Origin: Clostridia bacterium
GTDB taxonomy: Bacteria > Bacillota > Clostridia > Christensenellales > UBA1242
DNA: 32,418 bases
NCBI GenBank assembly: GCA_009929275.1
Contig: SAAW01000013.1
Span: 1 to 32,418 of the forward strand
Reading direction: 5' to 3'
The notes under the pieces are model-generated. The model did no database searches, had not been told where the DNA came from, and worked only from the letters and a program-made list of their open reading frames with translations. Shown here piece by piece: positions 1 to 9,916 of this stretch. Each line of letters begins with the position of its first letter. Within the stretch, counting starts at the first letter, position 1. A program made the position numbers and the translations under genes.

Positions 1-1413
1 TCTAAAAACGTTGACACAATTGTCAAAGATGTTTATTCTGACGGGACAGAATCTCAAGAAAGAAAATCAAATTTTTCATACGATTTGAATGATACAAATG
101 AAAAAAGTCAACCTGCTGTTGAAATGAAATCAATTTCACCTGAAGTGGCAATTGAGATTGCGCCTAAAAATTTGGAAGAAAATTCAGCAGTTGTGACGAT
201 TGAAAATAAATATGTTGTGTCGACTGAGAGCGAAGTTACAAAAGTTACGGACATTTCAATCAAAGAAACAACATATTCAAAAGGCGAAGTTGTCACTCAA
301 AATGTCACAACTGTCAAAACAGATGTTAATATGAACGGAGTTGAATCAACAGCCATTTTCACAATTTCAGAACAAACTGAAACACCTGCTGAAAAAGAAT
401 TTTCTTTTAATATGTTTGAAAAAAGTTATTCATTAGAAAATTTTTGTGCAGACTTTTTTAGAAATAGAATTCTTGAAGATTTTATTAAAAAATCAGGTGG
501 AAAAATAACTCTTAAATATATAGATTCAAAAGGCAATGAAACAACAGGAAAAATTAATTCAATTCAACTTTGCACAATTTATGATGCTTACAGCAGAAAA
601 TCTCAAAATTCAGTTTTCTATTTTGGCGAAAAGTCATTCTCTTTTGATAATAATGGCAAAATTCTAACTCCAAAAAAAGAAAATTTGGTTTCTGACATTC
701 CTTTTGAAAGATATTTAGACGACACTAATTTTAGGTTAGGAGTGAATGTTCTTGCTGGGAATTTAAGCGGATACAATCCAACTCCTTTCACTTCTTCTGC
801 AAACAATCCTAACATAATGCAAGCAACTGAACTGAGCAATTTTAACAGCCAAAATATGCGTTTGTATTACAATTTTGATGCAGGATATTACTTCCCTGTG
901 TCTAGGGATATTAAAGGCTCGATTTCTTCCAATTTGTTTGGAGTAAAAGATTTTTCAAACAATTTCTCTGTCTTTGGCGGTGAACTTCAAGGTGATATGG
1001 ATTTTTATGTTAAAAATGGAATTATTAGCCTTTATAGTGGTGTTGGATACACGAGCAACAGCACTCTTTTTGGAAATTTGGGAGTAAGTTATGACACTAT
1101 GACAAAAAACAATAATCTCGTGGGGGTCTATGCTGAAATTAATTCTTTGAGAAATACTGTCAGCCACGACAATTCTATTGCATTGAGTGCAGGCGCTCAC
1201 ATAAGTTTTGGTGGAAAATCAAAAAAGAATGCCTCTTCGAAAGAATTGAATGATAGTTTTCAAAAAAGCGCTTTGGATTATGATATAAAAAACAGAGATA
1301 AAAAACCATATACTGGTTCTAGTGGTCAAACTCAAAATCCAACTAATCCAAACTCTCCAACAATTAATCCACCTTTTGATGACGGACTTGGTGGAATGGA
1401 ACAAGGACTATAA
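1..1413 (+). CDS. Hypothetical protein, 5'-truncated by window edge; Thr/Glu-rich N-terminal part, beta-strand-rich C-terminal part and Pro/Asn-rich tail
   Basis: The reading frame is open from base 1 (SKNVDTIVKDVYSDGTESQERKSNFSYDLNDTNEK...), so the TTG at 85 is probably not the true start. Followed by an intrinsic terminator. Confidence 0.75.
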   Translation, partial: SKNVDTIVKDVYSDGTESQERKSNFSYDLNDTNEKSQPAVEMKSISPEVAIEIAPKNLEENSAVVTIENKYVVSTESEVTKVTDISIKETTYSKGEVVTQNVTTVKTDVNMNGVESTAIFTISEQTETPAEKEFSFNMFEKSYSLENFCADFFRNRILEDFIKKSGGKITLKYIDSKGNETTGKINSIQLCTIYDAYSRKSQNSVFYFGEKSFSFDNNGKILTPKKENLVSDIPFERYLDDTNFRLGVNVLAGNLSGYNPTPFTSSANNPNIMQATELSNFNSQNMRLYYNFDAGYYFPVSRDIKGSISSNLFGVKDFSNNFSVFGGELQGDMDFYVKNGIISLYSGVGYTSNSTLFGNLGVSYDTMTKNNNLVGVYAEINSLRNTVSHDNSIALSAGAHISFGGKSKKNASSKELNDSFQKSALDYDIKNRDKKPYTGSSGQTQNPTNPNSPTINPPFDDGLGGMEQGL

Positions 1414-1448
1414 TTTTTTAAAATAAAAAAGATAATGATTTATTTATA

Positions 1449-1480
1449 AAAAAAGCACCTTAATTTTAAGGTGTTTTTTG
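1449..1480. terminator. Intrinsic, probably bidirectional terminator
   Basis: 8-bp stem CACCTTAA-TT-TTAAGGTG flanked by A-run and T-run, between convergent genes. Confidence 0.85.
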
Positions 1481-1538
1481 TTTGATTTAAAATTTTTTTA
1501 ATTTAAAAAATGTTTTATAAAAATATATAAAAATTATT

Positions 1539-2918
1539 TTAGTCAAATATTTTTTTTGTTAGATATTCTTTTAAGTCAGCAATTTTTATGCGGTCTTGTG
1601 TCATTGTGTCCCTGTCTCTCACTGTGACAGAGTTGTCTTCCAGTGTGTCAAAATCCACAGTGACGCAACAAGGCGTGCCTATCTCGTCGTGACGGCGATA
1701 TCTTTTCCCAATGCTTCCCGACTCGTCATAGTCGCAAACAAAATCTTTTTGAAGAGTTTTAAAAACTTCTGTTGCTTTTTCACTAAGATTTTTCTGCAAA
1801 GGCAAGACTGCAACTTTCACAGGGGCAAGCGATGGCTTAATTTTAAGGACAATCCTCGTTTCGCCGTCGCTCAAAGTTTCTTCGGTGAGAGCACTTGCGA
1901 TGACTGTGAGGAAAAGTCTATCGGCTCCGACAGAAAATTCGATTATATATGGAATATATTTTTCGTTTGTGACAGGGTCGACATAATTCAAATTTTTGCC
2001 CGAAAATTCTTGGTGGCGACTGAGGTCATAGTTTGTTCTGTTGTGCACACCATTGAGTTCCTCCCACCCAAAAGGATAGTGAAAGACGATGTCTGTGGCG
2101 GCTTTTGCATAAAAAGCAAGTTTGTCGTGGTCTTTAAACTTCAACTTTTCGGCTGGAAGCCCGAGAGATTTATAAAATTCCATAACTTTATGTTTATATT
2201 CTTCAAAATGTTTTTCGTCCTCGCCCGGTTTACAAAAAAGTTGATATTCCATTTGTTCAAACTCAATGGTTCGAAAAATGAAGTTCCCGGGGGTAATTTC
2301 GTTCCTAAACGACTTGCCAATCTGTCCAATTCCAAAAGGGACTTTCGCTCGCATTGTGCGTTGGACATTCAAAAAATTGACATATTCACCCTGACATGTC
2401 TCTGGGCGAAGATAGATGACATCACTATTATCTTCCGTGACACCTCGTTTTGTTTGGAACATAAGGTTGAAATTTTTGATTTCTGTGAAGTCACACATTC
2501 CGCAATTTGGGCATTTGATTTTGTGGTCGACGATATATTTTGTCATTTCTTCTTTGCTCATCAAATCGACTGCCATTTCAACTTTGTTTTTTCTGTTGTA
2601 ATCTTCAATGAGAGAATCGGCTCTGTGGCGAGTTTTGCAATTTTTGCAATCCATTTTTGGGTCGGAAAAAGATTGGACGTGTCCGCTTGCTTCCCAAACT
2701 CGTGGGTTCATCAAAATGGCACAATCAAGCCCAAAACTATTGTCATTTTTTGTGACAAAATAGTCCCACCAGGCGCGTTTGATATTATTTTTGAGTTCCA
2801 CTCCAAGAGGGCCATAGTCCCAAGTGTTTGCAAGTCCGCCATAAATCTCACTTCCTGCGAACACAAATCCCCTGTTTTTACAGTAGGCAACAAGTTGTTG
2901 CATTGTCAATTCTTCCAT
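1539..2918 (-). CDS. glyS: Glycine--tRNA ligase (single-chain class II)
   Basis: 459 aa; N-terminus MEELTMQQLVAYCKNRGFVFAGSEIYGGLANTWDYGPLGVELKNNIKRAWW and core FRNEITPGNFIFRTIEFEQMEYQ are typical of glycyl-tRNA synthetase. Confidence 0.97.
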   Translation of the reverse strand: MEELTMQQLVAYCKNRGFVFAGSEIYGGLANTWDYGPLGVELKNNIKRAWWDYFVTKNDNSFGLDCAILMNPRVWEASGHVQSFSDPKMDCKNCKTRHRADSLIEDYNRKNKVEMAVDLMSKEEMTKYIVDHKIKCPNCGMCDFTEIKNFNLMFQTKRGVTEDNSDVIYLRPETCQGEYVNFLNVQRTMRAKVPFGIGQIGKSFRNEITPGNFIFRTIEFEQMEYQLFCKPGEDEKHFEEYKHKVMEFYKSLGLPAEKLKFKDHDKLAFYAKAATDIVFHYPFGWEELNGVHNRTNYDLSRHQEFSGKNLNYVDPVTNEKYIPYIIEFSVGADRLFLTVIASALTEETLSDGETRIVLKIKPSLAPVKVAVLPLQKNLSEKATEVFKTLQKDFVCDYDESGSIGKRYRRHDEIGTPCCVTVDFDTLEDNSVTVRDRDTMTQDRIKIADLKEYLTKKIFD

Positions 2919-2969
2919 TTTTAATTCCCTTTTTATCTCAAAAATTGATTTGAAAATATATTCTAAATT

Positions 2970-4163
2970 TTATAAAATATCTTTTGTTTGTCTTGCAATG
3001 CTCATTTCTTCATCGGTTGGAATGATATAGACTGCAACTTTGGAGGTGTCTTTTGAAATTTTAAAATTCACTCCACGGGTGAAATTTCTGTTTGCTTCTT
3101 TATCTAATTCTATGCCCAAAAACTCCAAATCTTCCATAACTAATTCTCTTATATCATCTCTGTTTTCGCCTGTGCCTGCGGAAAAAGCAATCGCGTCCAC
3201 ACCACCCATTGCGACGGCATATGCTCCAATATATTTTTTGACTGCATAGACGAACTTTTGAATCGCAAGTTTAGATTTTTCGTTTCCCTCTTTGGCTGAT
3301 TTTAAAACGTCTCTCATATCGTTGCTAACTTCACTTAACCCCAAAAGTCCGCTTTTTTTGTTGAAAACATTTATAACTTCATTAACACTCATTCCTGTTT
3401 TGTCCATTGCATATTCGACAACTGCAGGGTCTATGTCGCCACAGCGAGTGCCCATCACAAGCCCTTCAAGCGGAGTGAACCCCATCGAAGTGTCCACACA
3501 CTTGCCATATTTTATGGCACAAATGCTTGCTCCGTTGCCAAGATGACAAGAAATTGTGCGAAGTTTTTCGGGACTTTTACCCATTGCAAGAGCAATTTCT
3601 TTGCCAATGAATTCGTGGCTAGTGCCATGAAAACCATATTTTCTTATGCCATAGTCTTTGCACCAAGAATATGGAACAGCATACATATATGCATAGTCTG
3701 GCATTGTTGCGTGAAAAGCGGTGTCGAACACTGCGACATTGTGCTTGTCGGGCATAACTTCTTTGCAAGCCTCAATACCTTGAATGTTTGCTGGCATATG
3801 AAGAGGTCCGAGCGGAATGTATGATTTTAAATCTCTTAAAACGCTGTCGTTCACAAGGGTTGCCTTGTTATATTTTCCCCCACCATGAAGCACCCTATGC
3901 CCTATGGCGGAAATCTCTTTTAATGACTTTATGACACCAATCTCACCTTCCACAAGTGCTTTTAAAATAAGTTCAAGTCCTTCGGCGTGGTCTTTCAGTG
4001 GCTTTTTAATCTCGGTTGCCTTCCCATTTGCTTTGTGTGTGAGGACTGCGGACTCGCTCCCAATTCTTTCCACCAAACCTTTGGCTATGACGCTCTCGTC
4101 AGCCATATTTATAAGTTGATATTTGATTGAACTGCTCCCTGCATTGATGACTAAAATTTTCAT
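2970..4163 (-). CDS. ackA: Acetate kinase
   Basis: 397 aa; MKILVINAGSSSIKYQLI, GHRVLHGG, GFHGTSHEF, CHLGNGASICAI motifs. Confidence 0.98.
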   Translation of the reverse strand: MKILVINAGSSSIKYQLINMADESVIAKGLVERIGSESAVLTHKANGKATEIKKPLKDHAEGLELILKALVEGEIGVIKSLKEISAIGHRVLHGGGKYNKATLVNDSVLRDLKSYIPLGPLHMPANIQGIEACKEVMPDKHNVAVFDTAFHATMPDYAYMYAVPYSWCKDYGIRKYGFHGTSHEFIGKEIALAMGKSPEKLRTISCHLGNGASICAIKYGKCVDTSMGFTPLEGLVMGTRCGDIDPAVVEYAMDKTGMSVNEVINVFNKKSGLLGLSEVSNDMRDVLKSAKEGNEKSKLAIQKFVYAVKKYIGAYAVAMGGVDAIAFSAGTGENRDDIRELVMEDLEFLGIELDKEANRNFTRGVNFKISKDTSKVAVYIIPTDEEMSIARQTKDIL

Positions 4164-4274
4164 ATTTTTTTCTCCTGTTAAATTTTTTATAAATATTTTT
4201 TTAGTTTAGACTTTTTTTTTGTATTTTTCAAGCATAATGTTTAACAAAATTTTTTAAAAATGTGTTGTTGAATT

Positions 4275-5267
4275 TCATTGTGCTTGCAGACAAGTGATTG
4301 CCGTCATCACAACTATGTCGCTAACTTTGCAACCACGCGACAAGTCATTCACTGGCTTTTTAAACCCTTGCATTATGACTCCAACGGCTTGAAGATGACC
4401 AAACCGTTCCATAAGTTTGTAGCCAATGTTGCCAGAGTTTAAATCTGGGAAAATAAGAATATTCGCACGACCCGCCACATTTGAATTTTTTGATTTTATC
4501 TTAGCGACTTCTGGCACAAGCGCGCAATCAAGTTGCATCTCTCCGTCGATAAGGAGAGTTTTATCTTTTGCTCTCACAAGTTCAATGGCTTTTCGAACCT
4601 TTAAAACACTTTCGTCATTATCTCCCCCACTGCCAAAACTTGAAAAAGAAAGCATTGCGACGCGTGGAGTTATGGAGCAAAATGTTTTTGCCGACTGGAC
4701 TGTGGACAGCACGATATCTTTTAACTCGTCTGCATTTGGGCTGATGTTTAAAGCACAATCGGAGGTGACAATAACATTATTTTCGCCAAAATTATGCTTT
4801 TTTGTTCCCACCATAATCAAGCAAGATGACACAAGTTTGATGTCATTTTTTGTTTTTATTATTTGCAAGGCAGGACGGAGAGTGTTTGCAGTGGAAGTCT
4901 CACTCCCGCCAAGATAGCCGTCAGCATAACCAAGTTCAACAAGCATTGAAGCAAAATAAAAATTGTTTTTTAGTAGTTCCCTTGCTTGCTCGGTTGTCAG
5001 CCCTTTATTACTCCTTATTTCAACAAGTTTTTCTATAAATTCGCTTATAAGTTCGCTCGTCTTTGGATTGATTATTATGGCACCTTTAAGGCATTTTGAC
5101 TTTGATAATATAACCTCTTCGTCGCCAAGTAAAATCACATTAGCAATTTTCTTTTTAAGCACAATTTCCACCGCTTTAATCACCCGTTCGCTTATCTCTG
5201 CTTCGGGGAAAACAATGGTTTTGTTCAACTTTTTTGCACAGTTGATGAGTTCTGTTATTTTAAACAT
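4275..5267 (-). CDS. pta: Phosphate acetyltransferase
   Basis: 330 aa; KTIVFPEAEISERVIKA, GYADGYLGGSETSTANTLRPALQI, VAGRANILIFPDLNSGNIGYKLMERFG; directly upstream of ackA. Confidence 0.95.
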   Translation of the reverse strand: MFKITELINCAKKLNKTIVFPEAEISERVIKAVEIVLKKKIANVILLGDEEVILSKSKCLKGAIIINPKTSELISEFIEKLVEIRSNKGLTTEQARELLKNNFYFASMLVELGYADGYLGGSETSTANTLRPALQIIKTKNDIKLVSSCLIMVGTKKHNFGENNVIVTSDCALNISPNADELKDIVLSTVQSAKTFCSITPRVAMLSFSSFGSGGDNDESVLKVRKAIELVRAKDKTLLIDGEMQLDCALVPEVAKIKSKNSNVAGRANILIFPDLNSGNIGYKLMERFGHLQAVGVIMQGFKKPVNDLSRGCKVSDIVVMTAITCLQAQ

Positions 5268-5385
5268 TTATCTTCCTTTTTGAATAATTTATATAATATT
5301 ATAATATTCAATTTAAGTCCAGCAATTTTAGAGTTTTGCATAATCTTTGCTTACAAAAAAAGTGTTTTATGCTATATTTTGTATA

Positions 5386-5414
5386 TTGAAAGTGGGCTTT
5401 TTGTGTGATATAAT
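5386..5414 (+). promoter_or_regulatory. Candidate sigma-A promoter
   Basis: TTGAAA - 17 bp - TATAAT upstream of the 5442 CDS. Confidence 0.6.
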
Positions 5415-5441
5415 ATTTTAAGCAATAAAGAGGTAAAAAAA

Positions 5442-6077
5442 ATGAAATCAACTGATGCGATTAAAACTATAATGGATTTGGGCGACAAAAAAGTTGCGGT
5501 TATGGTCGATAAAGACGGCAAATTGCAAATTATTGATGCTATTTTTCAAAACGTATTGAATACTTTTGAATTCGAAAGTTATAATGAAAATTTGGAGAAT
5601 ACAAATAGTTTGAGTTTTTCACTTGATGATAATAATAAAAAAAGACTTCTTTTGAAATTGATTTTAACTAGAAATTGTCAATTTGGTAAAAATCTTAGCA
5701 CAAACGCAAACACTTTTGCCGAATTTATTATGAAAAATGAGCCTTATAAATTTATTTATGGGATTTTTTCACCTGGAAAATATGATAATGAAAGTGTTGG
5801 CAATCTTACTCCTGCGAAACTTGATTTTAAGGCAAGAAAATTTTATGCAAGAAATGGTTTTGAGATAATTAGCCTGTGCAATTATTTAGAAAATCCTGAA
5901 AAATATCCTTTTATTTCTAAAAAAGACTTTGAAGATGGTGATTTTCTTTTTAAACTTGTAGCGAAGGAAATTCAAAATGAAAAAAAGGACTACGGTTTTA
6001 AAAAAATCAATGGAATCTTTGTGAAAGACAATGTTCCAGAGAACATTAAAGAAGAAATTGACTGTATGCAAATGTAA
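5442..6077 (+). CDS. Hypothetical protein with GNAT-like C-terminal motif
   Basis: 211 aa; upstream AGAGG-type RBS and promoter, downstream terminator. 'ARKFYARNGFEIISL' resembles the motif-B end of GNAT acetyltransferases. Confidence 0.75.
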   Translation: MKSTDAIKTIMDLGDKKVAVMVDKDGKLQIIDAIFQNVLNTFEFESYNENLENTNSLSFSLDDNNKKRLLLKLILTRNCQFGKNLSTNANTFAEFIMKNEPYKFIYGIFSPGKYDNESVGNLTPAKLDFKARKFYARNGFEIISLCNYLENPEKYPFISKKDFEDGDFLFKLVAKEIQNEKKDYGFKKINGIFVKDNVPENIKEEIDCMQM

Positions 6078-6091
6078 AAATTTTTTTGTAA

Positions 6092-6124
6092 AAAATAAGA
6101 GTATGATTTAATACTCTTATTTTA
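6092..6124. terminator. Bidirectional intrinsic terminator
   Basis: AATAAGAGTAT-gattta-ATACTCTTATT hairpin with flanking A and T runs between convergent CDS. Confidence 0.75.
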
Positions 6125-6205
6125 TATTTAATCTTTAATAAGCACTTTTAAGTCGAATTTTGCCAAATTTTGTGCCAAAAATAACGCTTTTTAAAATAAA
6201 AGAAT

Positions 6206-6988
6206 CTATTCTTTAAGCATTTTTAAGATTTCAGGGAGAAATATTTTTGCACATTTTCTTCCATATTTTATGGAAGTGAGAGCATTTCTTTGAGTGAGTT
6301 TGGTGAATGCAGTGTTTGGTTGTTCAATGTATATGTGGACATCGCCCTTATCTTTTATGTTTTTCATCGACCTTGAAACTGTGAGATTTATCCCACTGAC
6401 CAAAATGTCAATGGCAGATTTTAGGTTGTTTTCTTTTTTATAATAACTTGTGACATCAACAGAAACAACCTTTTCCGCACCCAATTCCCTCGCTTCTTTC
6501 ACGGGCAAATTGTTGCAAAGTCCCCCGTCAACAAGAACACAATCATCTTTCTTAACTGGCTTGAAAACTCCGGGGACAGACATACTCGCCCTCATTGCCT
6601 CTGCAAGAGAACCGCTATTTATGAGGACCTCTTTGCCCAAAACAAGATCGGTGGCGATGCAAGCAAACTTCTTTTCGCAATCTTCAATCTTCTTTTCTCC
6701 AATTTGTTTTTTAAAATATTTTATTATCTTATTCCCCGACACAAATCCACCATTAACAAGCCCAAACATATCAAGGTCCATCACCTTGTTTCTCGTGAAC
6801 GAAGTGAGGATTTCTTTCATTTGCTTTGCGTTCATTCCTGAGGCATAGAGCCCTCCAACAATTGCACCCATAGATGTGCCTGTGACGATGTCAAAATTTA
6901 TGTTATTTTTTTCCAGCACTTCCAGCACCCCAATGTGTGCAAAACCATATGCCGAGCCTCCACTTAAAACGAGTCCAATTTTTTTCAT
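6206..6988 (-). CDS. Patatin-like phospholipase family protein (RssA-like)
   Basis: MKKIGLVLSGGSAYGFAHIGVLEVLE, GTSMGAIVGG and VDGGLCNNLPV motifs (Ser-Asp dyad). ATG at 6988 has an AGGAGA RBS, so the 7036 start in the ORF track is likely too long. Confidence 0.92.
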   Translation of the reverse strand: MKKIGLVLSGGSAYGFAHIGVLEVLEKNNINFDIVTGTSMGAIVGGLYASGMNAKQMKEILTSFTRNKVMDLDMFGLVNGGFVSGNKIIKYFKKQIGEKKIEDCEKKFACIATDLVLGKEVLINSGSLAEAMRASMSVPGVFKPVKKDDCVLVDGGLCNNLPVKEARELGAEKVVSVDVTSYYKKENNLKSAIDILVSGINLTVSRSMKNIKDKGDVHIYIEQPNTAFTKLTQRNALTSIKYGRKCAKIFLPEILKMLKE

Positions 6989-7085
6989 TTTATCTCCTAT
7001 ATTTATATTATACATAGTTTCAAAAACAATTTGCAATATATTTTAATATTTTCATAATAATTAAATTTTAATAATAAAAATATGT

Positions 7086-8081
7086 ATGAAAATATATATA
7101 AAAAATTTTGTGAAAAACAACTATCAACTCTTTTTTTGTTACTTTCTTTTTTTGGTCATCTTATTGGTTGCGATTAATCCAAAACCCATCATTTCCTCCA
7201 CTTTTGAGGGATTGACAGTTTGGGCAAAAATAGTTCTGCCCAGTCTTTTTTGCTATTTCATTCTCACAAAAATGCTTTTGCAACAACAAGATAGTTTCAA
7301 AATTTTTAGGATTTTAGACAAGCCCTTTGAAAAAATTTTTAAGACAAAAAGTTTTGGGGGATATATTTTTTTTATGAGTATTCTCACGGGATATCCGCTT
7401 GGTGCAAAATTAATATACGAATTTTCCTGCCAAAAATTGATTTCAAAAAATGATGCAAAACGAATGATTTCATTCTGCTCGACGTCGGGTCCAATGTTTG
7501 TCGTTGGAAGTGTGGCGGTGGGAATGTTTTCAAACACAACTTTGGGCATCGTTGTCTTCATTTGTCACATTCTTTCGGCACTCATAAATGGTTTATTTTA
7601 TAGAAATTTGAAAGAAAAAAAAGGCGAAAATAAAATAAATTTATCACAAAATATGCCAAATATTAAAAAAGAAACACTGAATGACATTATGTTTAACACC
7701 ATAATTTCGGTGCTGATGATTGGGGGTTACATTTCACTTTGCTTTTCACTTATGGAATTTGTCACAAACTTAAAAATTTTTGAAATAATAAACAACTTTT
7801 TTGCAAGTATTTTTGGAAACAATATTTTTGAAAGCATTATAAAAGGTTTGGTGGAAGTGACAAATGGCTGTGTAAGTCTGACAAACGACAGTTTTTCATC
7901 AACTATTTTGGGGTGTTCTCTTTGCACGCTCATTTCTTTTGGAGGATTGTCCATTCATCTGCAAAGCAACTTTTTCTTGTCTAAAATTGGCATTTCATAC
8001 AGATATTTTTTACTCACAAAAATTACCCAAACGCTGATTGCATTTCTTTTGAGTTTGATTGTTTGCATAGTAGTTTTTTAA
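7086..8081 (+). CDS. ylbJ: YlbJ/SpoVV-like sporulation integral membrane protein
   Basis: 331 aa polytopic protein; GLTVWAKIVLPSLFCYFILTKML, GYPLGAKLI, CSTSGPMFVVGSVAVGMF are YlbJ-like signatures. Confidence 0.8.
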   Translation: MKIYIKNFVKNNYQLFFCYFLFLVILLVAINPKPIISSTFEGLTVWAKIVLPSLFCYFILTKMLLQQQDSFKIFRILDKPFEKIFKTKSFGGYIFFMSILTGYPLGAKLIYEFSCQKLISKNDAKRMISFCSTSGPMFVVGSVAVGMFSNTTLGIVVFICHILSALINGLFYRNLKEKKGENKINLSQNMPNIKKETLNDIMFNTIISVLMIGGYISLCFSLMEFVTNLKIFEIINNFFASIFGNNIFESIIKGLVEVTNGCVSLTNDSFSSTILGCSLCTLISFGGLSIHLQSNFFLSKIGISYRYFLLTKITQTLIAFLLSLIVCIVVF

Positions 8082-8182
8082 AATAAATTGAATTTTCAAA
8101 AGAATTGCATAATAGTTCTTTAAACAACATTTTAGCCCAATATTAGCACAATTTTGTGCCAAAATATAGATTATTTTTATAA

Positions 8183-9079
8183 TTAGGCATAAAATTCAAA
8201 GCAAATATTATTAATCTCTTTGAGTTCTTGTTTGATGACTCGTTCTCTGTGAGCGACAAGGTTAAGTGATAAAATTAGAGCCACGGCAATCTTTTTGTTT
8301 TTAATCGCACAACTCTCAATGAGTGCATCAACAATAAGATATATATTTGACTTTTTGAGGGTGTCTTTTATCCCTATTGACTTACTCTCGATGATGCCAC
8401 ACATTCTGGAAATCCTGCTGAAAAGCAAAGATATTTCTTCATCATTTGCTTTTTTTGAATTTTGTTGCTCCAATAGGTCTTCTTCCTCAATTTTTGATGC
8501 AACATTTTCTGCATTCACGGCTTCAAGTTGCTTGTCAATTTCATTTTTCTTAACAAGTTCAAGGTCGAGTTCTTCAATCTCTTTTAATTTTTTATCAATG
8601 ATATTTATCTCTTCTTCCACAATCTTTTCCTCAAAAATATAATTTTTCGCATCCACTCCAAAAATCTGCGCAATAGCGTTCCTAAAAGGCAAAATGACAT
8701 ATTTTGAAAAGAGTTCATATTCCTCTTTTTGAGTGTTTGCAATCGGGAATGAAGAAGAAAGAAGAGTGTCAAAATTTAACTTTTTACTGTCTATCTCCAC
8801 AAGCATTGAAAAAACAAGCGGAATGATTTGTTGATTATCAAGAGGAAGTTCGAGGTGATTGCTTCCTTTGCCAACACTACTGTCTTTGATTTTTTTGAAT
8901 TCTCTTTCAAAATCATAGTTGATAAGACTCTCGGCAATGAGGTTATATATTTCTTTTAAAGTGGAGATTGAACGCAAAATTTTGGAAATCTTAATATCTG
9001 CAAGAATGAATTTCCCTTCAATGAATTCGTTGCAAGATGTGATAAAATCTGAAATATCAATTTTTTGATTTTGTTCCAT
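8183..9079 (-). CDS. Hypothetical protein, predicted coiled-coil/helical
   Basis: 298 aa; GGAGG RBS upstream of ATG at 9079; rich in E/K/I/L; no family recognised. Confidence 0.75.
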   Translation of the reverse strand: MEQNQKIDISDFITSCNEFIEGKFILADIKISKILRSISTLKEIYNLIAESLINYDFEREFKKIKDSSVGKGSNHLELPLDNQQIIPLVFSMLVEIDSKKLNFDTLLSSSFPIANTQKEEYELFSKYVILPFRNAIAQIFGVDAKNYIFEEKIVEEEINIIDKKLKEIEELDLELVKKNEIDKQLEAVNAENVASKIEEEDLLEQQNSKKANDEEISLLFSRISRMCGIIESKSIGIKDTLKKSNIYLIVDALIESCAIKNKKIAVALILSLNLVAHRERVIKQELKEINNICFEFYA

Positions 9080-9234
9080 TTTTCCTCCAATTCAAAAGGA
9101 TTTTAATTTATTTATTCACTACATAATATCACAATTTAATTTTTTTAAAAACGATTTTAGGACAAAAAATTCATTTTTATTTGTTTTTTTTTGATTATAT
9201 GCTATAATTGCTTTCGTTTAAAAAGGATTGAAAT

Positions 9235-9789
9235 ATGAATATACTTCAAGATGAAACAGTTAACAAACTTATTTTACTTTTTGTTTTCGACAAAATGGAA
9301 ATCCCGCTGACGGAAGACTCCATTGTTGACATTTGCACCAGCAGAAATGACTGGCTAAAATATATGGATTGTAAAGAATCGTTGTCGCAACTGCTTGATG
9401 TCAATTTTCTCTGCAAACTGGACGGAAGTGGGGCTGAAAATAACCCAAAAGACACGAGATATACAATCACTATGGACGGAAGAAACTGTCTTGCGAATTT
9501 TTTCAATCGCATCAAACAACATACTCGTGAGGAAATTTTTAATTACGCCAAAACAAACAGAATGGTTTTTAAGCGAAGTCAGGAATATGTATATGAATAT
9601 TTTAAAAATCACGACGGCTCTCACACTGTTGTTTTTAAGATTAAAGAACCAATAATTGCACAGCCAATGTTTGAAATCAGGCTCAAAACTTCCACCAGAA
9701 GTTCCGCTGTGACGGCAGGGAAAAAATGGAACAAAAAGGCAGCGCAAATCTATGAATATGTGTTTGAAAACTTAATTTCAGACAATTAA
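9235..9789 (+). CDS. DUF4364 family protein
   Basis: 184 aa; DETVNKLILLFVFDKMEIPLTEDSIVDICTSRNDWLKYMDCKESLSQLLD resembles DUF4364, a winged-helix-like family common in Clostridia. Confidence 0.8.
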   Translation: MNILQDETVNKLILLFVFDKMEIPLTEDSIVDICTSRNDWLKYMDCKESLSQLLDVNFLCKLDGSGAENNPKDTRYTITMDGRNCLANFFNRIKQHTREEIFNYAKTNRMVFKRSQEYVYEYFKNHDGSHTVVFKIKEPIIAQPMFEIRLKTSTRSSAVTAGKKWNKKAAQIYEYVFENLISDN

Positions 9790-9865
9790 TTTGATGACGT
9801 TTTAAAAGTTTTTTAAAAAATTTCTTGCACAAATAAAAAAAATAAAAAATATGTTAATTTTTATT

Positions 9866-9893
9866 TTGAATAAACTTTCACTTGTTATATAAT
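9866..9893 (+). promoter_or_regulatory. Candidate sigma-A promoter
   Basis: TTGAAT - 16 bp - TATAAT upstream of the 9917 CDS. Confidence 0.55.
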
Positions 9894-9916
9894 GTCAATA
9901 AAAAAAGGAGTTTATT

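Noticed and set aside
1596-2924. 442-aa plus-strand ORF spanning all of glyS
   Set aside because: Exactly antisense to a clear glyS; Cys/Phe-rich composition looks like a complement-strand shadow ORF.
2919-2969. T-box riboswitch upstream of glyS
   Set aside because: Only ~50 bp between ackA and glyS, no room for a T-box leader.
6160-8165. Repeated TTTTGGCACAAAA-type motif near 6170, 8155 and 30535
   Set aside because: Short AT-rich motif in mixed orientation without consistent context; could not distinguish it from chance.
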